This document shows, piece by piece, positions 1-5,054 of a stretch of DNA of 5,054 nucleotides. Location: positions 1 through 5,054 of the forward strand of contig JAUXST010000285.1 in assembly GCA_030679805.1 (NCBI GenBank), written 5' to 3'. Every line of letters begins with the position of its first letter. The stretch's first letter is position 1. The stretch comes from Reyranella sp. (GTDB lineage: Bacteria; Pseudomonadota; Alphaproteobacteria; Reyranellales; Reyranellaceae). Made by a program: the position numbers and the translations under genes. The notes under the pieces are model-generated. The model had not been told where the DNA came from. It did not search any database and saw only the letters and a list, made by a program, of their open reading frames with translations.

Positions 1-302
1 CGCGGGGCGATGTTCTTGCCGACCGAGTCGGCGGCCATCACGACGTGGCTGTAGTTCGGGGCCAGCTTGACGACGAGCGGCGCGATGTCCTCGGCCAGCC
101 AGTTGGCGTAGGCCGCATCCTCGGCCTGCAGCACCTTGGCGACACCCTGGATCGCGGCCGCCGACTGGGCAGCCTCGCCGGCATTGCTGCCGGCCACCAG
201 GACATGCACGTCCGAACCCATCTGGGATGCCGCGGCAACAGCGTTGGCGACATTGGCGCGGACTGTCTTGCCGTCATGCGCGGCGACAACGAGGATGGCC
301 AT
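1..302 (-). CDS. etfA: Electron transfer flavoprotein alpha subunit, N-terminal part (cut by window edge)
   Basis: The frame opens at ATG 302 and runs off the left edge without a stop, giving the first 100 residues of a family usually near 310. It begins MAILVVAAHDGKTVRANVAN and continues with the alternating strands and helices of ETF alpha domain I, including MGSDVHVLVAGSNAGEAAQS, then a VLQAEDAAYANWLAEDIAPL stretch and SHVVMAADSVGKNIAPR. The C-terminal FAD-binding domain lies outside the window. In the family, the alpha subunit holds FAD and, with the beta subunit, carries electrons from acyl-CoA and other dehydrogenases to ETF-ubiquinone oxidoreductase. The start lies 2 nt after the etfB stop and a GGGAG site sits 10 nt upstream inside etfB, so the two subunits are co-transcribed and probably translationally coupled. 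The identification is firm from sequence and partner. A FixB-type paralogue used in nitrogen fixation is the less likely alternative. Confidence 0.93.
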   Translation of the reverse strand, partial: MAILVVAAHDGKTVRANVANAVAAASQMGSDVHVLVAGSNAGEAAQSAAAIQGVAKVLQAEDAAYANWLAEDIAPLVVKLAPNYSHVVMAADSVGKNIAP

Positions 303-304
303 GA

Positions 305-1054
305 TCAGATCACTCCCGCTTCGTTGCGCAGCTTGTCGACCAATTCGGCGACCGTCTTCACCTTGATGCCGGCCTTGCGCTTGGGCGGCTCCTCGACCTT
401 GAGCGTCTTGAGGCGCGGCGCGACATCGACGCCCAGCGCATCGGGCGCCAGAACCTCGATCGGCTTCTTCTTGGCCTTCATGATGTTCGGCAGCGAGGCG
501 TAGCGCGGCTCGTTGAGGCGCAGATCGGTGGTGATTACCGCCGGCAGCTTGATCTTGATGTTCTCGAGGCCGCCGTCGACCTCGCGCTTCACCTCGGCCG
601 AGCCGTCGGCGACGTGCAGCTTGTTGGCGAAGGTGCCCTGCGACCAGCCGAGAAGGGCGGCCAGCATCTGGCCGGTCTGGTTGGAGTCGTCGTCGATCGC
701 CTGCTTGCCGACGATCACCAAGCCAGGCTGCTCCTTGTCGACCACTGCCTTCAACAGCTTGGCGACGGCCAGCGGCTGCAGTTCGGCATCAGTCTGGACG
801 AGGATACCGCGGTCGGCGCCCATGGCGAGCGCGGTGCGGATCGTCTCCTGGCATTGGACCGGTCCAGCGGAAAAGGCGATGACCTCGGTCGCGAGCCCCT
901 TCTCTTTCATGCGAAGCGCCTCTTCCACGGCGATCTCATCGAAGGGGTTCATGGACATCTTGACGTTCGCCGTCTCGACACCCGTGTTGTCGGCCTTTAC
1001 GCGGATCTTGACGTTGTAGTCGATGACCCGCTTGACCGCGACCAGCACTTTCAT
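305..1054 (-). CDS. etfB: Electron transfer flavoprotein beta subunit
   Basis: This is a complete 249-residue protein, the usual length for ETF beta. It starts MKVLVAVKRVIDYNVKIRVK, as in mitochondrial and alphaproteobacterial beta subunits. Residues 117-131 (KQAIDDDSNQTGQML) form the AMP-binding segment. Residues 155-175 fit the ETF-beta signature, with R157, D160-G161-G162, E164, P171 and V173-I174-T175 in place. Residues 177-197 (DLRLNEPRYASLPNIMKAKKK) match the recognition loop that docks onto acyl-CoA dehydrogenases in the human protein, including its lysine-rich end. This points to a housekeeping group I ETF of fatty-acid and amino-acid oxidation rather than a bifurcating or nitrogen-fixation form. 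The ATG at 1054 begins the canonical N-terminus. Its ribosome site is weak (AGGCG at about 1062-1066). It is the first gene of the etfBA pair and follows a 275-nt non-coding stretch. Confidence 0.97.
   Translation of the reverse strand: MKVLVAVKRVIDYNVKIRVKADNTGVETANVKMSMNPFDEIAVEEALRMKEKGLATEVIAFSAGPVQCQETIRTALAMGADRGILVQTDAELQPLAVAKLLKAVVDKEQPGLVIVGKQAIDDDSNQTGQMLAALLGWSQGTFANKLHVADGSAEVKREVDGGLENIKIKLPAVITTDLRLNEPRYASLPNIMKAKKKPIEVLAPDALGVDVAPRLKTLKVEEPPKRKAGIKVKTVAELVDKLRNEAGVI
313..317 (-). promoter_or_regulatory. Ribosome binding site of etfA
   Basis: On the minus strand GGGAG lies inside the last codons of etfB, 10 nt before ATG 302. It supports that start and suggests that translation of etfA follows that of etfB. 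Confidence 0.6.
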
Positions 1055-1329
1055 CGCGTTGCGCCTATAGGTGAGTTGCGGCCGGACCTCCCGCCCGGCG
1101 AAGGGGTTTTCGTGTACGGGGCCTCAGCCGATCATGTCAAGACTATGTCGCGCTGCACAAAACCGCACAGTGGAAGCTTTTTCCTTGATCTTTCAACAGC
1201 TTGGGGTCTCTGGCGCCCGCCATGGCCGCCTGCGGCACATCCCGCACATGGGCGCGCGCACGTGATCAGAGGACTGTTTGGCGTACCTGGTCGTCTGCCG
1301 GTTCACTGCCAGGGCAACTGCAACCGCGG
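1055..1329. other. Intergenic region between the GNAT gene and etfB
   Basis: These 275 nt hold no convincing gene on either strand. Positions about 1152-1197 are richer in A and T than the surroundings (for example AAGCTTTTTCCTTGATCTTT on the plus strand). A TTGACA element at 1135-1140 (minus) is the best promoter candidate. A short inverted repeat, GCCGG at 1081-1085 with CCGGC at 1095-1099, could form a 5-bp hairpin in the etfB leader, with GGGAGG in its 9-nt loop. Another, TGCGG/CCGCA around 1233-1248, has no T run after it. I see no terminator with a clear stem and T tract after the GNAT stop. Confidence 0.6.
1111..1140 (-). promoter_or_regulatory. Candidate promoter of etfBA
   Basis: The minus strand has CTTGACA ending at 1135, a perfect -35 hexamer (1140 to 1135). 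A weak -10 follows after 17-18 nt (GTACAC or TACACG, 1111-1117). Transcription would start near 1105 and give a leader of about 50 nt before etfB. The strong -35 with a degenerate -10 is common for housekeeping promoters in alphaproteobacteria. The -10 is poor, so this remains a candidate. Confidence 0.38.
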
Positions 1330-1788
1330 TCATGAAAGGACGATATCGTAGCGAACGTAGTCGGTGAGTTGAGCGACACGGTCGTACAGCGCGCGTGCCG
1401 CTGCATTGTCCGCCTCTGTGTGCCAATAAATCCGGCGCCAGCCACGATCCCGGCCGCGCGCGATCAAGGCATCGATCAGCCTTCGCCCTACGCCAGTGCC
1501 ACGGGCCGACGCGTCGACCCAGAGATCCTCAAGATAGCAAACCATCCGATCGCTGAATGTGTGGGGATGAAGCACGTAGTGCGCAAACCCGACCAGCCTC
1601 CTTTCAGTGCCTGGTCCTCCAGACACCAGCGCACCGACCGGATGCCCAGGGTCCATGATCCGGCGCCACAACTCCCGATTTTCCACTACCGAGAGCGATG
1701 CGCCGAAATGCGCGCAATTGGCCAACCACATTCGGTGCCAGGCCGGCCAATCGGCCATCTCTGCCTCGCGAGGGTCCACTGTTGCCAT
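1330..1788 (-). CDS. GNAT-family N-acetyltransferase
   Basis: This 152-residue protein has the GNAT fold throughout, in a family of about 150-170. Residues 65-73 (LVGFAHYVL) form the central strands. Residues 85-101 (YLEDLWVDASARGTGVG) hold motif A, with the acetyl-CoA pyrophosphate loop R96-G-T-G-V-G101. Residues 123-135 (HTEADNAAARALY) carry the conserved N128 and Y135 of motif B. The end, YVRYDIVLS, is typical. It should transfer acetyl from acetyl-CoA to an amine in the cytoplasm. The YLEDLWV core resembles spermidine/spermine and diamine acetyltransferases, but the substrate cannot be read from sequence. ATG 1788 is preferred over the in-frame TTG at 1794, because AGGAG at 1796-1800 is 7 nt from the ATG and only 1 nt from the TTG. 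The gene lies 77 nt after the adenosyltransferase, in the same direction. Confidence 0.88.
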   Translation of the reverse strand: MATVDPREAEMADWPAWHRMWLANCAHFGASLSVVENRELWRRIMDPGHPVGALVSGGPGTERRLVGFAHYVLHPHTFSDRMVCYLEDLWVDASARGTGVGRRLIDALIARGRDRGWRRIYWHTEADNAAARALYDRVAQLTDYVRYDIVLS

Positions 1789-1795
1789 CGTCAAT

Positions 1796-1800
1796 CTCCT
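1796..1800 (-). promoter_or_regulatory. Ribosome binding site that sets the GNAT start
   Basis: AGGAG on the minus strand is followed by A, then TTG ACG ATG. The spacing is 7 nt to the ATG at 1788 but only 1 nt to the TTG at 1794, so the ATG is the real start and the longer reading is wrong by two codons. Confidence 0.75.
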
Positions 1801-1865
1801 ATGGGTGCCCTTCCGAACTTCGCGCAGCCGCTGCTACGTCGCGTCACCACCAGAGTTGAGAGGCG

Positions 1866-2462
1866 TCACCGAGCCCCGCCCGGCACCCACAGCACATCCG
1901 TCCCGCCATTGTCGTTGAGCCGCCGCGCCAGCACGAACAGGTGATCGGAGAGGCGATTGATGTACTTGATCGCTTCCGGGTTGATCTCCTGCTCGGCGGC
2001 CAACCTCGTCATGCAGCGTTCGGCCCGGCGCGAGACGGTGCGGGCGAGATGCAAGCGCGCCGCGACCTCGCTGCCGCCAGGCAGGATGAAGGAGTTGAGC
2101 GGCGCGAGCTCGGCATTCATGGCGTCGATCTCTTTCTCGAGACGCTCGACCTGGCTCGCCACGATGCGCAACGCGCCCTCGCCACGCTTGCTCTGGCCTT
2201 CGGGCGTGCAGAGGTCGGCGCCGAGGTCGAACAGATCGTTCTGGATGCGTCCGAGCATGGCATTCGCCTCGCCAAGGTGCGGACCACCCAGGACGGCGTG
2301 GTCGATGGCGCTGCGGGCGAGGCCGATGACGGAATTGGTCTCGTCGACCGTGCCATAGGCCTCGACGCGGATATCGTGCTTGGCGACACGCTCTCCACGG
2401 CCGAGCGACGTTTGCCCCGTATCGCCGCCGCGCGTGTAGATACGATTGAGATTGACGGCCAT
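1866..2462 (-). CDS. pduO: PduO-type cob(I)alamin adenosyltransferase
   Basis: The 198-residue protein matches PduO/MMAB adenosyltransferases in length and motifs. These cytoplasmic trimeric enzymes transfer adenosyl from ATP to cob(I)alamin, giving coenzyme B12. The N-terminal ATP-binding motif is residues 8-20 (IYTRGGDTGQTSL). AYGTVDETNS follows at 35-44, then IQNDLFDLGADL at 73-84, SFILPGG at 124-130, ARTVSRRAER at 140-149 and YINRLSDHLFVLAR at 167-180. By spacing, F125, R141, R145 and N169 appear to match the corrinoid-pocket and ATP-contact residues reported for the Lactobacillus reuteri enzyme (from memory). No active-site residue seems missing. ATG 2462 fits the family N-terminus and has GGAG 9 nt upstream. 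The frame stays open up to 2540, but that part overlaps the previous gene and lacks family features. The gene begins 5 nt after the HIG1-like gene, so they share a transcript. Confidence 0.95.
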   Translation of the reverse strand: MAVNLNRIYTRGGDTGQTSLGRGERVAKHDIRVEAYGTVDETNSVIGLARSAIDHAVLGGPHLGEANAMLGRIQNDLFDLGADLCTPEGQSKRGEGALRIVASQVERLEKEIDAMNAELAPLNSFILPGGSEVAARLHLARTVSRRAERCMTRLAAEQEINPEAIKYINRLSDHLFVLARRLNDNGGTDVLWVPGGAR

Positions 2463-2467
2463 CGGTT

Positions 2468-2680
2468 TCAGCTCCGGCTCGCGAGGTACCACAGGAGAAT
2501 GAGGGCGATCGTCAGGAACTGAAGGCGCACGCGCCACCACATCAGCCGGTTGCTGCGTCGTCCGCCTTCAGTCGTCCCTTCGACATTGCGGCTCATGCTG
2601 ATGAGGCCGGCGAACAACATGCCGAGCGTGGCAAGCATGGACACGATGACCAGGACGAACAGGATGCCGGCGATGCTCAT
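2468..2680 (-). CDS. Small twin-membrane-segment protein, HIG1-domain type
   Basis: The 70-residue protein has two hydrophobic segments, residues about 3-28 (IAGILFVLVIVSMLATLGML onward) and about 53-67 (LQFLTIALILLWYLA). A polar loop with basic residues joins them (RNVEGTTEGGRRSNR). Residues 44-54 (NRLMWWRVRLQ) resemble the HIG1 signature RVxxQ found in human HIGD1A and in alphaproteobacterial twin-membrane proteins. HIG1 proteins associate with respiratory complexes, notably cytochrome c oxidase, and help their assembly or tuning. That role is inferred here, not shown. A strong ribosome site (GGGAGGAG, 6 nt upstream) supports the ATG at 2680. The gene lies 24 nt after the amine oxidase and 5 nt before the adenosyltransferase. 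From memory, this small gene often precedes the adenosyltransferase in alphaproteobacteria. Confidence 0.85.
   Translation of the reverse strand: MSIAGILFVLVIVSMLATLGMLFAGLISMSRNVEGTTEGGRRSNRLMWWRVRLQFLTIALILLWYLASRS
2472..2475 (-). promoter_or_regulatory. Ribosome binding site that sets the adenosyltransferase start
   Basis: GGAG on the minus strand lies 9 nt before ATG 2462, within the last codons of the upstream membrane-protein gene. It favours this start over the upstream in-frame start at 2540. Confidence 0.6.
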
Positions 2681-2686
2681 GCAACT

Positions 2687-2694
2687 CTCCTCCC
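2687..2694 (-). promoter_or_regulatory. Strong ribosome binding site of the HIG1-like gene
   Basis: GGGAGGAG on the minus strand lies 6 nt before ATG 2680. It is the strongest Shine-Dalgarno sequence in the window. It supports the reality of this short gene and suggests it is translated more strongly than the genes before it. Confidence 0.75.
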
Positions 2695-2704
2695 GTCTCT
2701 TCTA

Positions 2705-4123
2705 TCACGCATTATGGCGGCCTGCTCCGGTGCGCGCCGTCGCCCACGGGCGCGCCTCGCGCGACGGCGCAACCCCGGTCGTCGCCCGGAAGATCGCCTC
2801 GGCGGTCTGCTCGCCCGACCAGAGAGCTGCATGCACCGTGCCGTATTCTACCGGTTCGGTCGCCTCGCCGGCGAAGAAGACACGGCCGCCGAGCGGTCGC
2901 GCATAGCCAGTGCCGTCGTCCGGGTCGCTGCCGACGCCAGGGTAGGAATAGCCGCCGCGCGACCAGGGATCGCTCAGCCAGCGCGGAAAGGCCATGGCTT
3001 CAGGTTCGGGAATGTCGTTGCCAAACATGGCCCGCAGCGACTTCATCGCCACCGCCGTCACTTCCGCGTCGGGCGCGTCGCGGTCGAGATGGATCGCCGT
3101 CTGGCCGTTGCTGAAGCTCAGCAGGATGGGCAGGCCGGTCTCCTGCTCGTGGCTCACCCAGGTGTTGAAGGTGCCGCGCCGGTCGGGCGCGTCGGGCAGC
3201 CGGCCGAACCATTTCGGCTGCTCGGGCCAGAAGCGCTGCGGAAAGCGCAGGTAGATCTTGCCGAGAATGCCGCCGCCGTAGCCCAGCCGGTCGAGCGCGG
3301 CGCGCTGCGCCGGCGGCGGCATCGGATCGAGGACCGGCAGGCCGGCGCGCAACAGACCCACCGGAACGGCGATCACCACCCGGTCCGCCTCGATCTTCTC
3401 GCCGCCTTGCAGGATCGCGGTGACGCCGGCGCCGGTCCAGCCAATGCGCTCGACGACAACACCGTGGCGAATGTCGAGCCCCTCCGCCGCATCGTCGATC
3501 AGCGTGCGGAAGCCCCCCTTGGGCTGGGCGTTGCGGTCGAGACCCTCGGTCGGGAACCATTCCTCCGCCGAGACCTTGTCCCACGGCGCACTCTGCACGC
3601 CCTCGCTCATCTCGATGAAGGTTGCCACCACCAGCTTGTCGATCTCCGGCAGCCACCGGGCACGCAGCAACGGTTCGACCGCCTGTTTCACGGAGATCGA
3701 GCGCGGCCCGTTCACGCGCGCCATCGCCCTGCTCTTCCAGCTCGCCCATTCGATCGCGGCCTTGAAGGCCATCCGTCCCATCACGGCGCGACGTCGCTGG
3801 CCCTCCCGCGTCGGCGCCGTCGCCCGCTCATCGATCAGCAGGCGCTCGCCCTGGTTTTCGACCAGCTCGATGCCGAGCTTTTCGCACCACAGCGCCAGCG
3901 GATTGCCGTCGACGCCATGGATCCACGAGCCGCCGAGATCGAGCGGCGCGCCGAGGCGGTCGTCGGTCCAGACGCGGCCGCCCAGGCGCCCCCGCGCCTC
4001 AAGGACCGTGACGCCAAAGCCCGAATCCCTGAGCAGGCGGGCCGTCACCAGTCCCGCCATGCCGGCCCCGACTACGAGCACGCGCTCGGGCCGGCCGTTG
4101 CCCATCGACCAGGAGCCGGTCAC
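2705..4123 (-). CDS. FAD-dependent amine oxidase (flavin monoamine/polyamine oxidase family)
   Basis: This 472-residue protein belongs to the flavin amine oxidase family, which oxidises amines to imines with release of peroxide or with another acceptor. Numbered from GTG 4123, the dinucleotide-binding motif is VVGAGMAGL (17-25), followed by E42-A-R-G-R-L-G-G-R50 and GGSWIHG (64-70). K289 in GKIYLRF matches the lysine that sits near flavin N5 in LSD1 and polyamine oxidases. DPWSRGGYSYPG (385-396), FFAGEAT (416-422) and YGTVHAALWSG (427-437) form the C-terminal FAD site. No cysteine for covalent FAD is seen there, and there is no signal peptide, so it is likely cytoplasmic. The GTG overlaps the HAD stop as GTGA, suggesting coupling. 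ATG 4105 is a possible start six codons later but lacks a Shine-Dalgarno. Upstream readings from 4288 overlap the HAD gene and should be discarded. The substrate is unknown. Confidence 0.92.
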   Translation of the reverse strand: MTGSWSMGNGRPERVLVVGAGMAGLVTARLLRDSGFGVTVLEARGRLGGRVWTDDRLGAPLDLGGSWIHGVDGNPLALWCEKLGIELVENQGERLLIDERATAPTREGQRRRAVMGRMAFKAAIEWASWKSRAMARVNGPRSISVKQAVEPLLRARWLPEIDKLVVATFIEMSEGVQSAPWDKVSAEEWFPTEGLDRNAQPKGGFRTLIDDAAEGLDIRHGVVVERIGWTGAGVTAILQGGEKIEADRVVIAVPVGLLRAGLPVLDPMPPPAQRAALDRLGYGGGILGKIYLRFPQRFWPEQPKWFGRLPDAPDRRGTFNTWVSHEQETGLPILLSFSNGQTAIHLDRDAPDAEVTAVAMKSLRAMFGNDIPEPEAMAFPRWLSDPWSRGGYSYPGVGSDPDDGTGYARPLGGRVFFAGEATEPVEYGTVHAALWSGEQTAEAIFRATTGVAPSREARPWATARTGAGRHNA

Positions 4124-4767
4124 ACCGCCACCAGGGCTGGCAGCTTCTTCATGTCGTCGAACCATTCGCCGCCGGCCGTGACCAGGACGGAACGGTCGGC
4201 ATAAGGCGCGCCGACATAGGCCAACGCGCGCATGCCCGCCGAACGCGCGGCCTGGAGGCCGGGCAGCGAATCCTCGATCACGATGCACTCGAAAGGCTGC
4301 GCGTTCATGCGAAGCGCCGCATGCAGGAAGAGGTCGGGAAACGGCTTTCCGCGCGGCACTTCCGAGGAGCTGAAGATGCGGCCCTCGAAGCGCGACCAGA
4401 GTCCCGTGATGCCGAGTGACACGCGCATCTTGTCGAGCCCGCCCGAGCTCGCCACGCAGGTCGCCGCACCTGCCGCCTCGAGGACGTCGATCGCCTCGGC
4501 GACGCCCGGCACGGGTTTTAGCGGCGCATCATGAAAGGCTCGCATCGTATCGGCCTGCAGGCGATCGACGAAGTCGTCCGGCAGCCTGCGGCCGAGCACA
4601 CCTTCGACGATCTCGATGCAGGACTTCATCGAGCGGCCCATCAGCCGGCACATCGTCTCCTCGACGGTCCAGTCGAGGCCCTCGTGCGCCAGCGCGCGGG
4701 CAAAGCACGTGTTGGAAAGCGGCTCGCTGTCGACCAGCACGCCGTCGCAATCGAAAATGACAAGCAC
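4120..4767 (-). CDS. HAD-superfamily hydrolase, subfamily IA (phosphatase/phosphoglucomutase-like)
   Basis: All four HAD motifs are present in this 215-residue protein. Motif I is FDCDGVLVDSE (5-15), with nucleophile D6 and acid D8. Motif II is VASSGG (105-110), motif III is K141 in RGKPFPD, and motif IV is VIEDSLPGLQAA (163-174) with E165 and D166. The helical cap lies between residues about 15 and 85. The family dephosphorylates small phosphorylated metabolites (6-phosphogluconate, phosphoglycolate and other sugar phosphates) or isomerises them. The overall look is closest to YieH/Gph-type phosphatases, but the substrate is not readable. The only usable start is GTG 4767: an in-frame stop lies 12 nt upstream (4780-4782) and no other start precedes the DxD motif. 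There is no clear ribosome site, and the GTG lies in a perfect inverted repeat. It overlaps the amine oxidase by 4 nt. Confidence 0.92.
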   Translation of the reverse strand: MLVIFDCDGVLVDSEPLSNTCFARALAHEGLDWTVEETMCRLMGRSMKSCIEIVEGVLGRRLPDDFVDRLQADTMRAFHDAPLKPVPGVAEAIDVLEAAGAATCVASSGGLDKMRVSLGITGLWSRFEGRIFSSSEVPRGKPFPDLFLHAALRMNAQPFECIVIEDSLPGLQAARSAGMRALAYVGAPYADRSVLVTAGGEWFDDMKKLPALVAV

Positions 4768-4778
4768 GCCGTGCTTGT
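4760..4778 (-). promoter_or_regulatory. Hairpin over the HAD start codon
   Basis: ACAAGCAC, a 3-nt GGC loop and GTGCTTGT form a perfect 8-bp inverted repeat in the mRNA. The HAD GTG start is the first three bases of the right arm. The left arm begins 1 nt after the dioxygenase stop codon, so a ribosome finishing that gene would open the stem. This fits translational coupling. A protein-binding palindrome or chance are alternatives. Confidence 0.5.
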
Positions 4779-4779
4779 A

Positions 4780-5054
4780 TCAGAACGGCTTGTCGCCCGC
4801 GACCGTGACGCGGTTGCCGCTGCGGGTATGCGGCCAATAATCCCACATGGCGCGATGCTGGACGCATCGATTGTCCCAGAAGGCGATGGAGTTCTCGCGC
4901 CAGCGGAAGCGGCACTGGAACAGCGGATTCTCCATGTGCTCGTAGAGATAGCGCAGGATGGCGTCGCTTTCGTCGCGCGGCACGCCGACCAACAGGCGCG
5001 TGAAGCCGCGGTTGACGTAGAGGCCCTTCTTGCCCGTCACCGGATGGGTGCGCA
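4780..5054 (-). CDS. TauD/TfdA-family Fe(II)/2-oxoglutarate dioxygenase, C-terminal part (cut by window edge)
   Basis: The last 90 residues of a TauD-type dioxygenase enter from the right edge. The visible part starts RTHPVTGKKGLYVNRGFT, the segment that in Escherichia coli TauD precedes the C-terminal half of the fold. H66 in CVQHRAMWDY is the distal iron ligand. R77 and R81 lie 11 and 15 residues later, the spacing of the TauD arginines that bind 2-oxoglutarate and the sulfonate. The first iron-binding His and the Asp lie outside the window. The family hydroxylates taurine, alkylsulfates, aryloxyacids and similar compounds, releasing CO2 and succinate. Keeping R81 makes an acidic substrate plausible but does not fix it. 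The GTG at 5040 is an internal valine, because the frame and homology continue beyond it. The protein ends in GDKPF, 12 nt before the HAD start. Confidence 0.92.
   Translation of the reverse strand, partial: RTHPVTGKKGLYVNRGFTRLLVGVPRDESDAILRYLYEHMENPLFQCRFRWRENSIAFWDNRCVQHRAMWDYWPHTRSGNRVTVAGDKPF

Noticed and set aside
1233..1248. TGCGG/CCGCA inverted repeat after the GNAT gene as a terminator
   Set aside because: The stem is only 5 bp, about 80 nt after the stop, and lacks a T tract.
45..1351. Several open frames of 150-245 codons on the plus strand opposite etfA and etfB
   Set aside because: They mirror the codon structure of etfBA, show no domain and run across the etfB start and the intergenic region without ribosome sites.
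1193..1426. A 77-codon minus-strand frame with CxxC (MCGMC) overlapping the end of the GNAT gene
   Set aside because: It begins inside the GNAT coding sequence in another frame, has no ribosome site and is mostly Arg-rich; the CxxC is a single occurrence without a recognisable fold.
1827..1837. GCAGCCGCTGC palindrome between the adenosyltransferase and GNAT as a terminator
   Set aside because: The perfect arms leave a one-base loop and no T run follows, so it is unlikely to stop transcription.
2463..2540. N-terminal extension of the adenosyltransferase to an upstream start at 2540
   Set aside because: It lies wholly in another frame of the HIG1-like gene, and the family begins just before IYTRGGDTGQ; GGAG sits before ATG 2462.
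2714..4204. A 496-codon open frame on the plus strand opposite the amine oxidase
   Set aside because: It is low-complexity Arg/Ala/Pro-rich protein with no family motif, a shadow of the GC-rich antisense gene, which has full amine oxidase motifs.
4124..4288. N-terminal extension of the amine oxidase to 4288
   Set aside because: The extra 55 residues are Arg-rich out-of-frame reading of the HAD C-terminus, and amine oxidases start just before the GxGxxG motif.
4780..5040. A complete 86-residue protein starting at GTG 5040
   Set aside because: The frame is open to the window edge and RTHP before this codon matches TauD, so the GTG is an internal valine and the gene is cut by the window.

Overview
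The window reads as ordinary chromosome of a GC-rich alphaproteobacterium. The ETF subunits, a PduO-type adenosyltransferase and a small HIG1-type membrane protein lie close together, as I recall from Rhizobiales and Rhodospirillales; this placement is from memory, without a search. All eight recognisable genes are on the minus strand, so transcription runs from high to low coordinates. There is no RNA gene, mobile element, CRISPR array or long repeat.

In transcription order: (1) the C-terminal end of a TauD/TfdA-type Fe(II)/2-oxoglutarate dioxygenase, cut by the window edge (4780-5054); (2) a HAD-family phosphatase with a GTG start (4120-4767); (3) an FAD-dependent amine oxidase (2705-4123), overlapping the HAD gene by 4 nt; (4) a 70-residue twin-membrane-segment HIG1-like protein (2468-2680); (5) a PduO-type cob(I)alamin adenosyltransferase (1866-2462); (6) a GNAT acetyltransferase (1330-1788); (7) a 275-nt intergenic region (1055-1329) that probably carries the promoter of (8) etfB (305-1054) and the N-terminal third of etfA (1-302, cut by the edge).

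Genes 1 to 5 are spaced by -4 to 24 nt and look like one transcription unit. GNAT follows after 77 nt and may be read through. The etfBA pair is probably a separate operon.

ETF takes electrons from acyl-CoA and other dehydrogenases to the quinone pool. The adenosyltransferase makes coenzyme B12, used for example by methylmalonyl-CoA mutase in propionyl-CoA breakdown. The dioxygenase, amine oxidase and possibly the GNAT protein suggest use of organic nitrogen or sulfur compounds, but no substrate can be assigned. The most notable non-coding signal is a perfect 8-bp inverted repeat that places the HAD GTG start codon in a hairpin 12 nt after the dioxygenase stop codon, which suggests translational coupling. 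I see no clearly new system.
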